The position numbers were made by a program, and so were the translations under genes. A DNA stretch of 64,000 nucleotides from Adiantum capillus-veneris (taxonomy: Eukaryota; Streptophyta; Polypodiopsida; Polypodiales; Pteridaceae), in contig CM043954.1 in NCBI GenBank assembly GCA_014529385.2, positions 95,251,247 through 95,315,246 of the forward strand, written 5' to 3'. The stretch's first letter is position 1. The number at the start of each line of letters is the position of its first letter. Below the pieces are notes generated by a model. The model did no database searches and was not told where the DNA came from. It saw nothing but the letters and a program-made list of their open reading frames with translations. Positions 1 through 12,043 of this stretch are shown one piece after another.

Positions 1-102
1 ACTTACTTGGAATCACACACATCTTAGAAGCAGTTTAATTCTCAATAAAAGAGCTGTAGCTTTGTTAAAAAGAGATGCAAACAATTTCTTTCTTGAATGC
101 AG

Positions 103-623
103 ACACTGCACAAAAGAGCCATTGAAGCCGCAACTGAAGGAAAAAACATTCCTGACATCAGAACAGGGGACATTGTTCAGCTAAGAGTGGTGCGTATGAA
201 GTCTGTTCTAACTTCTTTCATCTTGCCACTCTTGTGCTAACAATAGGGGTGAAAGGAGTCAACTTACCTCAATTGAGTGATTTTGTGTTGCCAGGAGGTA
301 CCTGAAAATAAGAAGAGGGTTTCACTACTTCGCGGCATTTGTATAGGCAGACAGAATGCAGGCATTCATACGACTTTCAGAATTCGTAGAGTTATTGCTG
401 GTGTGGGTGTGGAAATGGTCTTTCCATTGTAAGTATTTTCTCACCAATGCTCTGCATATACTAATAGATCCGTTCTCTTTGGATATCAATGTTTACTGGA
501 GTTATTTTGCATGTCAGATATTCTCCTAACATCAAGGAAATCAAAGTCATCGACAAGCGAAAGGTTCGCCGTGCCAAGCTCTTTTATCTCAGAGATAAGA
601 TTGCAAGGCTCTCCTCCTGCTGA
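103..623 (+). CDS. RPL19: Organellar ribosomal protein bL19, last three exons (5' end outside window)
   Basis: Three exons join in frame: 103-189, 295-428 and 518-623, ending in TGA at 621-623. Each junction has consensus borders: AG before 103, 295 and 518, GT after 189, and GTAAGT after 428. The product reads [14 protein letters not shown]..., then GDIVQLRV, then [14 protein letters not shown], and closes with [13 protein letters not shown] and [12 protein letters not shown]. These are hallmarks of the bacterial-type L19 fold, as in plant plastid and mitochondrial L19. bL19 sits at the interface of the two ribosomal subunits. The targeting peptide and N-terminus lie upstream of the window, so plastid and mitochondrial versions cannot be separated. 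The third exon is open to its stop without damage, so the gene looks functional. It is the only confident host gene here. Confidence 0.93.
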
Positions 624-3600
624 TAGGTGCCAAAAGAAGGTTTGTCCAAGTACGTAAGGCTTGGTTTGGTTATGTTTTAATGCAGTCCACCAGAAGATGC
701 TGGCAATTATCTGCTCTGAAAGCTGTGAAAGGCCAATACTATGCTTTGACTCCACCTTCATCTAAAGCTGGTGTCATCTTTACAAGCCAAGCTACTTCAT
801 GGCTTTTCTTTGCAGACAAGCAAATCTACTCTCTACTGTCTTGAGGTTTTGTTGCTTATAGTGCGAAAGTACATATGTGTCATTCATCCCCAAATGTAAA
901 ATTCTCATTTTCTAAGGAGAATATCTGAGCATGGTTGGATGCATTCTTCAGTTACATTGCTTTTGTTTTCCCAAGGTCCCATCGATTTGTAAAGTATTAA
1001 CCAAAAGCACAAGATTTAGCTCCCATGAAGCTCTTGTTTAACAGGGGCCTCAATGATTAAGAGAGTTCAATTTGATTATTCAAATAGTGAAGCCTCACCG
1101 TCTATGGTGCATGTATTATCTAGCAGTGCACTCACACTCCTTTAGCTCTCGTTCTTCTAGAGCTGCCATGTCTAGTTTTTGGGGCTTGATTGAGCTGCGG
1201 TGCCGGCTTTGGGAATTCGATTTGCTCTCGTTTGGCTGTGCTCTTTCCTACTGACAAGCCTGGTTTTTCAACCAGCAGCGCGGGGAAGGTAGGAGGAGAA
1301 CTTTATACATATCTGCATATTTACAACTGGACTTCCTGTACTCATCACACCCATGAGGGGCCATACCCTGGGAACGACTTCCCCAACGGAGAAGTGGGTA
1401 ACACCCATCAAGCCCTCAACCAGGGTAACTCACGAAGGTTCAATTAACTGAGCTACTCTCTTTGAGTGCAAACCTCGATTAGCCTCAGCTGGTCAGCTTG
1501 AGAAGCGAATTTTATTGACACATTTAGACTGAAATAAAATCCTTCTATGAGGCAATGCCTACATTCAAGTGATGGAAAAGTCGGTCGTCATACTATAGAC
1601 AGAGGGACTTAAGCATAGTTAAATTTCCCTTTTTGGAAGGACTATGCAAATGAGTGTCTTGCTGCTGTAGACCTGTCTGGGGTCTGTTGTTTCATAACAT
1701 ATCTTTTTGGCTTTCGAAAATAAGCCTTAGTGAAGAAGAGAGTTGTAGGCATACCGAAAAAAACCATAAGAGTGGTGAATCACTCTGAACCTAGTCCGTG
1801 GGTATCTTTAATTTTAACAGCCTCATATGGATCCTTTTCATTGCTTTGGAGTAGAATGCAAGTGTGAATCTTCACCTTGTTTGAGGACTTTATGGATAGT
1901 ACCGCACATGCCTCACACTTTAATTTACAAAAATCTAGTAAATAAGTGAATTGTCCAATAGTAGAGTGAGGAGGATACTTGAGCCAGGAGAGTGACAATG
2001 ATGTAATAAAAGTAATATTCGTTATAAGTAAGTGCGTCTTTGACTACATTTAGAAATAAATACCTTGATGATTTTGTAATGACAAGACACATGTTGAGAT
2101 CCCAACATCAGCATGGCTCCCGCAATTTCGGAATTTAAGAGCCATGAGAGTGATAAGTTTTCTGCTAGAAATTTAATGGGAAATGGTATTTCATTAAGGT
2201 GGAATAGATTCTTGAACCACATGATGGACACAATTGGTTAGGTATTTGTCCAAACATGAATTAAAGACCAAAGTAGCTTGATCCTGTGGCAATAAATTAC
2301 TAGAGAAATGAATGAATGCTTCTACGTATCCCTATCATCATTGGACTGCATCTCGTATAGTCAATCTGAAATTCAAGAAGTCGTGTTCAAGGTCCTAACT
2401 AACGAAGCATTCAAGTTGGAAATTCAACTATAGAGTTTGTGGTTGGTATTATAAGCCGACCATTTGTTCGATAATTTAAAAGGCCTATATTAAAATTGGA
2501 TCCCTAATTTGACATTTTTGTTCCTCTTTTGTTGATTATTTTTGAAACTTTAATGAAATACGAAAAATTCAAAGTAAATGGATTATGCTGCGGGTTGCTG
2601 ATTGACAATCTATGAAGAATTAGTATAAAGAGGGTAGCTGCTAATTTGGGTTGTCAACAAATGATAGGGATTATCCATATGCTGAAATTTACTTTAAAAA
2701 TGGATAGGCCCCAAAAAAAGCCTCCAATTCTTTGCTGCACTAGAATTGAAGGTCACATGTTTGTGAAAGAAAAGGCAATTTTTGTTGTAAATTAAACATA
2801 AGTTAAAGACAAATATCCATCATGTTAAGGAAACACCTTGGGCAGTCATCCTTCAATAGCTCCTTGTATCACATGCATTCAAGAGATGATTAATATTACC
2901 CCAATATACATGTTATATTTACACTTTGGGCAAATTTTAGAAAACCCCATCCCCTTCTAATGTATACATAAACATATACAATTCTGAGTATTAACAATCC
3001 TCTCCGATTAACTCATGTGATATGATATATGTTTTGAAAAGTGATTGCCCTGGGCGCCTTATAAGCTTTTTAAGTTGCACACAGTTGCCAATAGCATCCC
3101 AACCATCTGAGCTTAAAATTGAAAGGAGATTTTATTTCATCAGTTAGTTTCGTTTTTTGGTATGTAAAATGATATCTTTGATTGAAAGGAGTTTTTTTGT
3201 TTTTTTGGGAGCGGAGCTACTGCATGTGTGGCTTGCAACTTTTTGTGGGATTATTAGCTTGGCTTCATCAATCGTCCAAAGCACAAGGGGAGGCTTATTG
3301 GGAATGGTAGTGTTCTATGACCAATTTTTTGTGGACTCCCACTTGGTGCATGTATGCATATGTAACCATTATGAGTCACATCTCTGAGAGCATCTCTCAT
3401 GCCATGTGCTAGATTTAAAATAAGCATACCTAGAGATTTGGGGCAGGTTTTGCAAGTTGCAGCTTGATGTCATCAAGTCCATCAGAGACATAAATGCCTA
3501 AGAAATTCCCTATCAAAGGAGCCTTTCTTGTACTCTTTACTAATGTTAGATTTTTGTCTTTCAAATCACAAATGCTTCATTGTCTTATCGAGCATAATCA

Positions 3601-3739
3601 CAAAAAGTGACCCCCCAATGTTTCATGTATAATCCACTAATAAGTCATCACTACGGCATACTTCTACCGAGTAAGTGATCGCTAGTGATCACTCCTATGA
3701 TTGCTGTGAATGCAATTTGACAAACAATAACTTGGCATC

Positions 3740-3740
<1 letters not shown>
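624..3740. other. Non-coding stretch downstream of bL19
   Basis: The first few hundred bases probably include the bL19 3' UTR. The rest is AT-rich with only short chance frames and no recognisable domain. A weak tRNA-promoter-like pair of motifs lies near 1409-1455 on the minus strand, but the spacing is too short to call a SINE. No LTR termini, tRNA or long tandem repeat was seen. Confidence 0.6.

Positions 3741-3794
<54 letters not shown>
3741..3794. repeat. (AG)n microsatellite at the 5' edge of LTR B
   Basis: Perfect AG dinucleotide tract of about 54 bp. It replaces the first bases (TGTTAAG...) expected at the start of the copia LTR that follows, judging from the related LTR at 58325-59139. 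The element boundary has therefore been overwritten by repeat expansion. Confidence 0.95.
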
Positions 3795-3797
<3 letters not shown>

Positions 3798-4428
3798 GGA
3801 GCCCGATTTACCCCTTGTAATTTTCTGTATTAAAAAAGCACATTTGTAACGCCCCCTTATGAGGAGAAGCCATCGCGTGTGAATAAAAATAACTCGCCGA
3901 AAACCAAAGTTTTCACAACCAGTCGGAATATTCCTTTTCGCCAGAATATTATGGCCGGACGGCGATTGAAAAGTGGTCGGAAAACAGCCGATTGTTTGGC
4001 CGGTTGGTCGATCGCCGGTAGTCAATGGCTGGTGGGGGCCGGTGGTCGGAAATCAATGGCCGATGGCCGAATTCAATGGTGGGTGGCCGATTTCAAAGGC
4101 GGACTTGTCTTCTTAAGGGCGGCCATACATGGGCGGATTGGAGGGTCCGATTTGGACTTGTCTACACAAGGGTGGCTACACATGGATGCCTCTCATGAGA
4201 GAGGGCAGCCCTTTTGGCCTATAAAAGGAGGCCATTTCTACACACATTTCATAGTGTGAAGTTGATTCAACAAGGTGGTTGTGAAGTGGTGAGAGTGAAG
4301 CAAGGTGGGAGCTCTATTAAGGGTATAATTTCTTTGTAACCTACTTCTTGTTTGAAGTACTAAAGCCATTGAGTGGCTGCTTTCCAGTGGATGTAGCCCA
4401 CATTGGGTGAACCACATATATCGTGTGT

Positions 4429-4471
<43 letters not shown>

Positions 4472-4557
4472 ACTCTATAATCTCGTGTGTGAAAATCTGT
4501 CTCTCCACATTAAGTAAGCTATTTAAATATCTATTTAGCTACGTCCTATTTCCAAAC
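3795..4557 (+). repeat. 5' LTR of copia family B
   Basis: About 760 bp. The whole segment matches, in reverse complement, the LTR at 58325-59139: the GTATGGAGCC start, the GAGGAGAAGCCATCG block, the TATAAAAGGAGGCC promoter, the CACATTGGGTGAACCAC block, a (TC)n tract and the TTTAGCTACGTC end. The terminal TG and CA are lost or mutated here. The (TC)n tract is part of the LTR itself. Confidence 0.85.
4220..4226 (+). promoter_or_regulatory. TATA box of LTR B
   Basis: TATAAAA followed by GGAGGCC, inside the LTR and conserved at the matching position of the second family member (58654-58660, minus strand). It is the probable core promoter of this retrotransposon family. Confidence 0.6.
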
Positions 4558-4594
<37 letters not shown>

Positions 4595-4679
4595 AAAACA
4601 GTGGTTACGTGTATTTGGGCATATCCGGCTCTAAAATCGACATCGAAATCCTGTTTCCGCCTCCGGACTCTCCGATTTC

Positions 4680-4714
<35 letters not shown>

Positions 4715-4771
4715 TGTGTCACTTTTTCGGCATTGATATTGACTCGATCTTAGGCATCTCCGTTCTCAGGC

Positions 4772-4835
<64 letters not shown>
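4431..4835. repeat. Cluster of five microsatellites in LTR end and leader of B
   Basis: (TC)n at 4431-4468 inside the LTR, (GA)n at 4560-4593 just past its end, (AC)n at 4681-4712, (TG)n at 4774-4802 and (GA)n at 4803-4835. The last two form an uninterrupted compound repeat. The tract at 4560 occupies the place where a primer-binding site should be, so none is visible. Confidence 0.95.
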
Positions 4836-4838
<3 letters not shown>

Positions 4839-6087
4839 CGATGGCGGCTTCGAGCATCGACGACCTTGACCTCGGCGTGTCTATGGCTATTCGGATAGCC
4901 ACTCTTGTCCGACGACGAAAGATGACATTGCTTTCATCTTTCGGCATCAACTTAGACTCTTGACGACCTCAACGTCTCAACACCATTTCTAGCGCATTGG
5001 CTCGACATCCTTACATTGCAGTGGATTTTTGACATCCGGCCTGACACTAGTTTCATGCGGACAACTTTTTCCCGTGATCGACAACTATACTTTCCACACG
5101 CACGGGTGAGGTGCCTCTACCATAGACGAGTTACACCCAGAATCTACACCGAGCGCATTGATCGCGCTATACAACACGGTTTTTGACTACGACACCTTTG
5201 GTGGCTATTCGACTAGCGCATTTCTTTTCGACGGTGGAAATTGGCACATAGCGACACCGACACGCAGGTTACAGGTTACAGGGGGCTTTTCAGTTGGTTT
5301 ACACATAGATTCTCCAAGTTTTCATACACAACGCTTTCGTAGGAGATTTGATAGTCATTTCGACAGCAGATTCTTTGCGAACAGATGCGTGGACAGATGT
5401 ATTTTTGTGTGAGCACATCTAGTGCTACTGGGCTCTTTTGAGAGCAGATATCCCTGCAGGAATCACTTTTACTTCATGCAGCAGTTCTTGACGCTTGTTT
5501 GAGCACGATTCACTCATGTATGTTGAGTTGTGGGCACTACCCACCACAATACTACGTGTGGAGCCATTTTTTGGCTAGTTTGGCAGTTTTTCTCGGCCGT
5601 TTCTGAGACTCGGACCGAAAGAGCCCTTTCTGAGACTGTGGCTAGTCCATTTGTGTTTGCATTAGCCTTTGGAGGGTCGATAGCGTGAGGTTTTCTTTGA
5701 GCTGAGATGTGCTCGAATGTTGAGACACCTTCGGTGATACAGGTAGCTGGTGTTCCCCACTTTCAGTACCCTCGCCATAGGAAATGTATCTGGACCGTTT
5801 CATATGCTTTTGAGGCCGAGTTGGCGATCACATTGACAATGAAAGTACCAGTTTTTTGATGCCTAGTTAGCGCACTTGGCACATTTATGCGTATTTTGAG
5901 TTGAGTTTTGACTCCTCATACAAAGGAGACTCTACTGGATTTCCTTCCCGCGAGTCGTAACTTTCATTGTTGGTACCTTTTGAGCCTATTTACGGTTGAG
6001 ATTTTACTCTCGATACAAAGGTTGCTCTGCCCAAATTTCTATAGCTTCTCGCCATAGTTTGGCACCTCTCAAACCCTCTTGTCAGCG
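4836..6087 (+). other. Untranslated leader of copia element B
   Basis: About 1.25 kb between LTR and gag, rich in CGAC/TTTCG words, without a long open frame or domain. It reads as the 5' untranslated leader plus decayed sequence. A second leader with this composition was not seen elsewhere in the window. Confidence 0.5.
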
Positions 6088-6699
6088 ATGGCTTCTCCTT
6101 CAGAAAAGGAGGAGTATTACATTTGCAAGTTTGATGGTAGCAACTTCACCATGTGGAAAGAGTGCATGAAAGATATTTTGACCAACAAAGGCCTATCAGA
6201 ACCGTTGAAAGAGCATGCAGAGGATGATGACTATACGCAAGCTCAGTGGGAGCTTTTGGATGCGAGAGCCATGGCTACGATATGTCTACATCTAGCCGAG
6301 TCAGTGTTCTTCACTATCATAGGGAAGACAACAACCAAGGAACTTTGGGATAGCTTATGTTCAGCATGGGAGAGCAAAAGTGCATCCAGCAAAGTTTTTC
6401 TCATGAAAAAACTTATGAAGCTCAACATGAAAGAAGGTAGCATAGTTTTTGGTCACTTAAATGAGTTCAACTCCTTGTTCAGTCAATTGACATCTCAGGG
6501 CTTTAAGGAGTTTGACGCCGAACTTAAGTTTATATTCTTGTTATGCTCTCTACCCAGTTCATGGGACATCTTTTGCACAGCCATTAGCAATCCGGCTCCG
6601 AATGGCAAGTTAGTGTTCAATGATGTCACAAATGCGTTGCTCACTGAAGAAATTAAACGTAAATCTCTCGACGGTGTTAGTCATGAAATGCATATATAA
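6088..6699 (+). CDS. Gag N-terminal domain of copia element B
   Basis: About 203 codons from ATG at 6088. The product opens with MASPSEKEEYYICKFDG, then SNFTMWKECMKDIL, the usual copia Gag start in which the capsid binds retroelement RNA. Later blocks AMATICLHLAES, TTKELWDSLC and LNEFNSLFSQL match the UBN2-type Gag pattern. The frame ends in TAA at 6697, but the zinc-knuckle part continues in another frame at once. The stop is therefore a frameshift product and the native Gag was longer. This is an element gene, not a host gene. Confidence 0.85.
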   Translation: MASPSEKEEYYICKFDGSNFTMWKECMKDILTNKGLSEPLKEHAEDDDYTQAQWELLDARAMATICLHLAESVFFTIIGKTTTKELWDSLCSAWESKSASSKVFLMKKLMKLNMKEGSIVFGHLNEFNSLFSQLTSQGFKEFDAELKFIFLLCSLPSSWDIFCTAISNPAPNGKLVFNDVTNALLTEEIKRKSLDGVSHEMHI

Positions 6700-7430
6700 C
6701 TGGCAATTCAACAAAGGCAAGAGGCCGTGACAAGAACAAATACAAAAGCAAAAGTAATGAGCAAAATCCTCGTAGTCCTAGCAGACACAAGAACTCAAGT
6801 AGAGACCGCAGTGCTAGAAATGTCCAGTGTTACTATTGCCATAAGAAGGGCTATTACAAAAAGGATTGTCGCAGTTTCCTAAGAGATAAAAAAAACATAC
6901 AAAAATATAATTTTGGCAAAGGCAAAAGTACGGTAAATATTGAGGAGCGCAATGTGATTGAGTCTCCCATACCTACCACTGCAGTAGAGGATGCTCCTCC
7001 TTCAGTTATGAACATTATGCCAAGAGAGATTCATGCAGAGGGGACAACAGATCCCTCAGGTTCTCATTTTCACTTCAGATCTCACTCCAGATGCTTCGGT
7101 TGCACAGGATGAGGGTTAAGCAAAAAATTGGATTCTTGATTCTGGTGCAAGTTTTCATGTCACACCGCATAGAGAGTGGTTTTCCACTTATGCATCCATG
7201 CATGGCATAGTCAAGCTTGGTGATTCCTATGAGCTTGACATTATTGGCATTGGTGATGTGAAACTTCAAATGCATAATGGCACTACTTTTGTGTTGTAGA
7301 ATGTTAGACATGTGACCAGGGCTTACAAAGAGGTTGCTTTCTATAGGGCAATTGAATGATCTTGGATACACTATAGTTTTTGGTAATCGTTCTTGGCTGA
7401 TCCGCAAGAACAACCTTGTCATGATAAAAG
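6700..7430 (+). pseudogene. Zinc knuckle and aspartic protease remnant of copia B
   Basis: After the frameshift the basic linker leads to a zinc knuckle at 6828-6869, CYYCHKKGYYKKDC. The His of the CX2CX4HX4C pattern is replaced by Tyr. The protease active site is at 7126-7152 (NWILDSGASFHVTPH), with the family's catalytic DSGA intact. Stops occur before and after it. The frame SIGQLNDLGYTIVFGNRSW is the normal junction from protease to GAG-pre-integrase. It is cut at 7430 by the insertion of element A. Confidence 0.8.
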
Positions 7431-7657
7431 TGTTGGAATTAGGGTTGCAGAGAAATGCTCATAGCTTGGAGAAGACAAAGGAAGCTCAAGGCACACAACT
7501 GAGAGTGTATTACTTAGTGTGCAATGGAAAGATAGATAGCCCTAGAGTGATGGACGTATATACAATGCACGGGGGGAAAAACCTCCTAAAGAGGGAAAAA
7601 ATGCCCCGGCAATCTTAGTGTGTTCACACACATCACTACCACATGTATATGGTAACA
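7431..7657 (-). repeat. 3' LTR of copia A
   Basis: 227 bp, TGTTGGAATTA...GGTAACA on the + strand, so canonical TG...CA ends. The same LTR occurs at 12044-12269, 21677-21901 and 28958-29184. The adjoining bases at 7658-7675 correspond to the polypurine tract region on the minus strand. Confidence 0.93.
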
Positions 7658-7699
7658 AATTACCTCCGGAGTGATGCGGTGAACGAGAGCTGGCACATC

Positions 7700-9063
7700 A
7701 GTAAAGGGAAGTGCCATGCCCTAAGGACATGATCACTCCACAAAGAGGAGTAAGCCCAAAGCTTTGCGAAAAGCTTAGAGATTCTCACGAGACAATGCCT
7801 TTGTGAAAAGATCTACAAGGTTGTTTTGTGTTGGCACATAAGCCAAGCTAATCTCTCTTGCTGATAGCCTCTCCCTGACATAGTGGTAATGCACCTCAAT
7901 GTGCTTTGTGCGAACATGAAAAACTGGGTTCCTTGCAATTGCCACTGCATTCTGACTGTCAGGGTAGATAGTATTTGCAGTATCCTGTTCAACACCCAAA
8001 TCAACCATAAGGCGTTTAAGCCATACACACTCAACCATAGCTGTGAAGACTACCATGTACTTAGCCTCACAACTAGAAATGGCCACAGTAGGTTGCTTCT
8101 TTCTCAACCATGATATACATGAACTGCCAAGCATGAAACAAAAACCACTTGTGGATACTCGCATGTCAAAACAACCAGCCCAATCCTAGTTTGACAAAGC
8201 ATGTAAGTCTGGCGGCAATGACCCCCCCTTGGGATAAAAGAAGCCAAGATGTAAATTGCCACTAAGGTAGCGGAATATCCTCTTGACGGCCTGCCAATGA
8301 CTAGACCTTGGGCTATGCATAAATCTACTAACCCATGAGACTGCAAACCGAATATCCGGCCTAGTGTTGCATACATAACTGAGGCATCCAACAGCAGTTT
8401 GGTAAAGAGTGACATCTGCAGAATCACCAGCATCATGAAGACTCAATTTTAAACCTGTTTCCATGGGAGTGGCAATAGGTTTGCAATGCTCAAGTCCAAA
8501 CTTACATAGCAATGTCTCTATGTAACTTTTCTGACACAAGGCAATACCACCATCACATATGCCCAAGTAATGATGCAACTGCCCCAAATCTTTCATCTTG
8601 AAAGTAGCATTCAAATCAGCCTTAAATTCAACGATATGTCTCTCATTTGGTCCAGTGATTAGCAAATCATCTACATAAAGAACCACAACGAGAAGTACAT
8701 CACCAAATGAGTGTTAGCTTTCTCATACCAAGCACGAGGAGATTGCTTCAACCCATACAAATCCTTCTTACATCAACACACTTTGTCCTCTTGTCCTTTG
8801 TTGACAAAACCGTGAGGCTGGATTACATAAACTTCCTCAAATATGTCACCCTTAAAGAAAGGAGTAACAATGTCTGATTGATGTACATCCCAACCAAAAT
8901 GAGCTGCCAATGCACATAGAAAACGCACAGTAGTCATACGAAAAGTGGGAGCAAAAGTCTCTTCATAATCTATTCCTTTTTGCTGTGTATAACCCTTTGC
9001 AACAAGTTGAGCCTTATGGCGATCGATCTCACCATCTGGCTTGCGTTTCAACTTGTAACCCAC
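7700..9063 (-). pseudogene. Reverse transcriptase and RNase H of copia A
   Basis: Reading leftwards: RT start 9063-8773 ([29 protein letters not shown]), then the YVDD catalytic motif on the minus strand of 8667-8678 (LYVDDLLITGPNE). It continues with LHHYLGI, YQTAVGCLSYV, TRPDIRFAVSWVSRF and HWQAVKRIFRYL. RNase H follows at 8164-7775 (EAKYMVVF, TKHIEVHYHYVRE, DLFTKAL). The enzyme would copy element RNA into DNA. Frame breaks at about 8160-8190 and 8690-8770 inactivate it, and EAEY has become EAKY. Confidence 0.88.
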
Positions 9064-9691
9064 TTCGTACCAATGGCCTTTTTGCCAGGAGGCAAATCAC
9101 ATAAGTCCATGTGTCATTTTCTAAAAGTGCATCATATTCTGATTGCATAGTAGCCATCCAATTTTCTGAATTCTGTGCTTCATCAAAAGAGAGAGGTTCC
9201 TCAACATCATGTAAGCTAGACACACCCAAAGCATAACAATCTAATGCATAAGATGCATGGCCAGAGCCTGAACGAGTACGACTAGACAAAGGTGCATCAA
9301 ATTTACTATCACGAAATGTATACACTAGCCATTTTGGCATACCTCTAACCTGCTCATTTTCAGCCCTTTCCTCATCAAGTACATTATGTACATCTGCATC
9401 AGTAATAGGCTGATCCGTAACATTTTTGGAAACCCCCATAGGCTGGACATTTGCCTCATTGGAATTTACATTTGAACTTCCACCACTGAAAAGAGGCAAC
9501 AAAGTGTCATAAATGTCCCATGAGCTTACATTACTGTCTCTAGTACATGACAGCAAGGGCTGAACATAATCTTCCACAAACACTACATCTTGTGAAACCA
9601 AAATACGCTTTGTTTGTGGATGATACAATCTATAACCTTTGCTTTCAGCACTATAACCAACAAAAATACATTTGACAGCCTTATCATCCAA
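9029..9691 (-). pseudogene. Integrase C-terminal region and linker to RT, copia A
   Basis: The frame starts DDKAVKCIFVGYSAESKGYRLY, the conserved end of copia integrase. It runs through an acidic linker to EEPLSFDEAQNSENWMAAM-like sequence, the usual entry to RT. In A' the EEPLSFDE position is where the 23514-24450 solo LTR landed, so the two copies confirm each other's reading. Confidence 0.8.
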
Positions 9692-10370
9692 TTTTCTGCG
9701 CTATGTTTGTGGTACCAAAGTATATGCCAAACATCCAAAAACACTCATGTGCTCAATAGACGGCTTTCTATCATGCCATGCTTCATATGGAGTTATAGAC
9801 TGCAAAGCTTTCGTAGGACACGTGTTAAGTACATAAGTGGCACACATGATGGCCTCAAGCCAAAAAGAATGCAGCAAAGCTTGACTTTTGACCATACATC
9901 GTGCCATTTCCGTAAGTGACATGGTTTTCCTCTCAGCAACACCATTTTGCTGAGGTGTATAATGCATTGTACATTGGTGTTTTATCCCACGACTAGCCAG
10001 AAATGCATTAAATTCATGAGACATATACTCCCCCCCTCGATTGGAACGAAGGGTGCCCATACTTCATTTTGATACATTTGCAGCCATAGCCATACATTGT
10101 TTGAAGCACATAAAAACTTCAAACTTCGCTTAAGACGGAAATACCCATGCATGCCTGGAGTAATCATCAATGAAAGTCACGAAGTACAGGTAATTGCCTA
10201 AGGACGGAGTTTGCATGGGCCCACAAACATCACTATGCACAAGCTGCAACCTGCATGTGGCCCTAACTGAACCATCCTTTGGAAGCTTAGAACGCTGCAT
10301 TTTACCCAAAATACAACCTTCACAAACATGTTTGACAGGCGCTTCAAGAGGTGGCAAAGAAGCAAAATAT
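9692..10370 (-). pseudogene. Integrase core of copia A
   Basis: The zinc-binding end CEGCILGKMQRSK and the catalytic-core start LVHSDVCGPMQTPSLGNYLYF (first Asp) lie at 10357-10130. The second part at 10060-9701 has TLRSNRGGEYMSHEFNAF and YTPQQNGVAERK. The second catalytic Asp, normally in LRSDRGGEY, reads Asn here, which would abolish strand transfer. Frame changes near 10060-10170 break the gene as well. Confidence 0.85.
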
Positions 10371-10501
10371 CAGATTTTTGCAAACGCAGCAAACTGGAAA
10401 ATTCAGATGCCCAAAACGTGTATGCCACAGTTTTGCATCTGAAACAACCCTTGAATCTACAACTACATTTGCAAAATTTTGTGTAAGAGGCATTGTTGGC
10501 A

Positions 10502-10855
10502 CTAGTGACTGAATTCCCATGAGGGACAGACTCGAGAGAGGTCAACAAATTCACGATGTGAGGTAATGTGCTTTGTAGCACCACTGTCGAAATACCCCAC
10601 ATGTGAATCTGCAGCAACAACTGACATGCATGCATCATGGACATCAGCATTGTAAGTGCAGTCTGCACTAAAAGCCCATTCTCTATCAACATCAGCATCA
10701 CAGTCTCCTTTCACAGAAGACTCAACAATGGCTGCATTTGTAGTGGAACCAACATTTGCAGTGGAACCACCCTCTTTCTTCTTAGCCTCTTTGGCCTTCA
10801 ACTTAGGACATTGCTTGATTAAGTGATCATTAGCTTTACAATAATGGCAACGCAT
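10502..10855 (-). pseudogene. Gag zinc knuckle and protease of copia A
   Basis: CHYCKANDHLIKQC is an intact CX2CX4HX4C knuckle for RNA binding. A Lys-rich linker follows, then YFDSGATKHITS with the DSGAT protease active site. The frame ends soon after. Compared with A', the segment from the protease tail into GAG-pre-integrase is missing, so A has an internal deletion near 10500. Confidence 0.85.
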
Positions 10856-10869
10856 CTTCTTTTTGCCCT

Positions 10870-11680
10870 AATCACGAGAATTTCAAGATGAATTGCTGCC
10901 AGCAGAAGCATTAGGAACGGAAGTTTTGCCACTCGCAGCAGAACCATAAGAAGTGGCTGCATTGCTATTACCACCCTTTATTTGAGAAGCAATAAAAGCC
11001 TGTTCAACTGCACGCTGCCTAGTCCTATTTTTTTTGGAAAGTGACTCTTGCAACAGTAATGTGCATAATGCATCAACTTGACAACTTCAGGATTTCCTTG
11101 GGTCATAAGTCTCCAAGTACTAGCAAAAGTCTAGTAAGTCATCAAGAATTGTGTGCACAAGGGAACTGTGTGAAATGACTTCACCTGCCAAAATAAGGTT
11201 CTCATTGATATCCTTGACACTAGCAAGGAAAGTGTCCATTTCATCTTCCTCATGCATAATCTTCGATTCCAGCTCTTTACGCAACAAAGCAATTTTAGCC
11301 TCATTGCAACTTGCATAAAGACCTACTAGAATATCCCAAGCTTGTTTTGCAGATTTTGATGAACGAATGTGAGGAGTAATGTGCGCTTCAGAGACAACGC
11401 AATCAATGCATGAGCCTACGCATACTTTACATCCCAACGAGCTTGTTCTACCATAGACAGAACAACTCTAATAGCAACAATCCTTGCAGCAAGACCTGCA
11501 ACATCCTCAACATCTTCTACATCCTCAGAACCAGGACGTACATCAATGCCCTGCACAATATTGCAGACACCCTTTGACACAAGAACACGTTGCATCATGT
11601 AAGCCCACATAGGGTAATTGTCCCCGCAACCTGTTCTCATCAGCAAACATCTTGAACACATCTGTGTTGTTGTCAGCCAT
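10870..11680 (-). pseudogene. Gag of copia A
   Basis: An ATG at 11680-11678 starts MADNNTDVFKMFADENR, followed by a frameshift into DNYPMWAYMMQRVLVSKGV, the usual copia Gag opening. The next frame at 11437-11120 carries ITPHIRSSKSAKQAWDIL, EAKIALLRKELESKIM and FLASVKDINENLI. These blocks match the better preserved frame in A' (28596-27901). Confidence 0.85.
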
Positions 11681-12030
11681 GGAAAATGTTTGTACTTGAT
11701 GTGAAAACTGCCCGAAATGAGGAGAAACTGAGTAAGACTAGCACATGCTATATAGCACAACCCGCAGTAGGTTGTATGGCACCTGTTATGCACTATTTGG
11801 CACTGACAAAATTTTTGCACAAAATGACAAAATTGTTTGCGTATCACTTGTTGTAGTGGAAACGGAGCCCGAAATGAGCCTGAATCAGAAATCTGAGCAG
11901 ACTGAGCTCTACGAGGTCTCTCAAAATTTTTGTCGACCTGCAAATGCTCGCCAAAGCTCACAAAAATTGGAGAAAGTGAGCAGGCGTGTGCAGGAGTTTC
12001 TGGCGACGAAGCTCAGGAGGATGCAACCTG

Positions 12031-12042
12031 CTATGCTACCAA
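12031..12042 (-). promoter_or_regulatory. Primer-binding site of copia A
   Basis: On the minus strand, TTGGTAGCATAG directly follows the 5' LTR. It corresponds to the initiator-Met tRNA site TGGTATCAGAG with two changes. The matching site in A' has only one change. Confidence 0.7.
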
Positions 12043-12043
12043 T

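Noticed and set aside
1409-1455. Minus-strand tRNA-promoter-like motifs (TAGCTCAGTTAATTGA and GGTTGAGGGCT)
   Set aside because: Only 18 bases apart and poor box B match; not enough for a SINE call.
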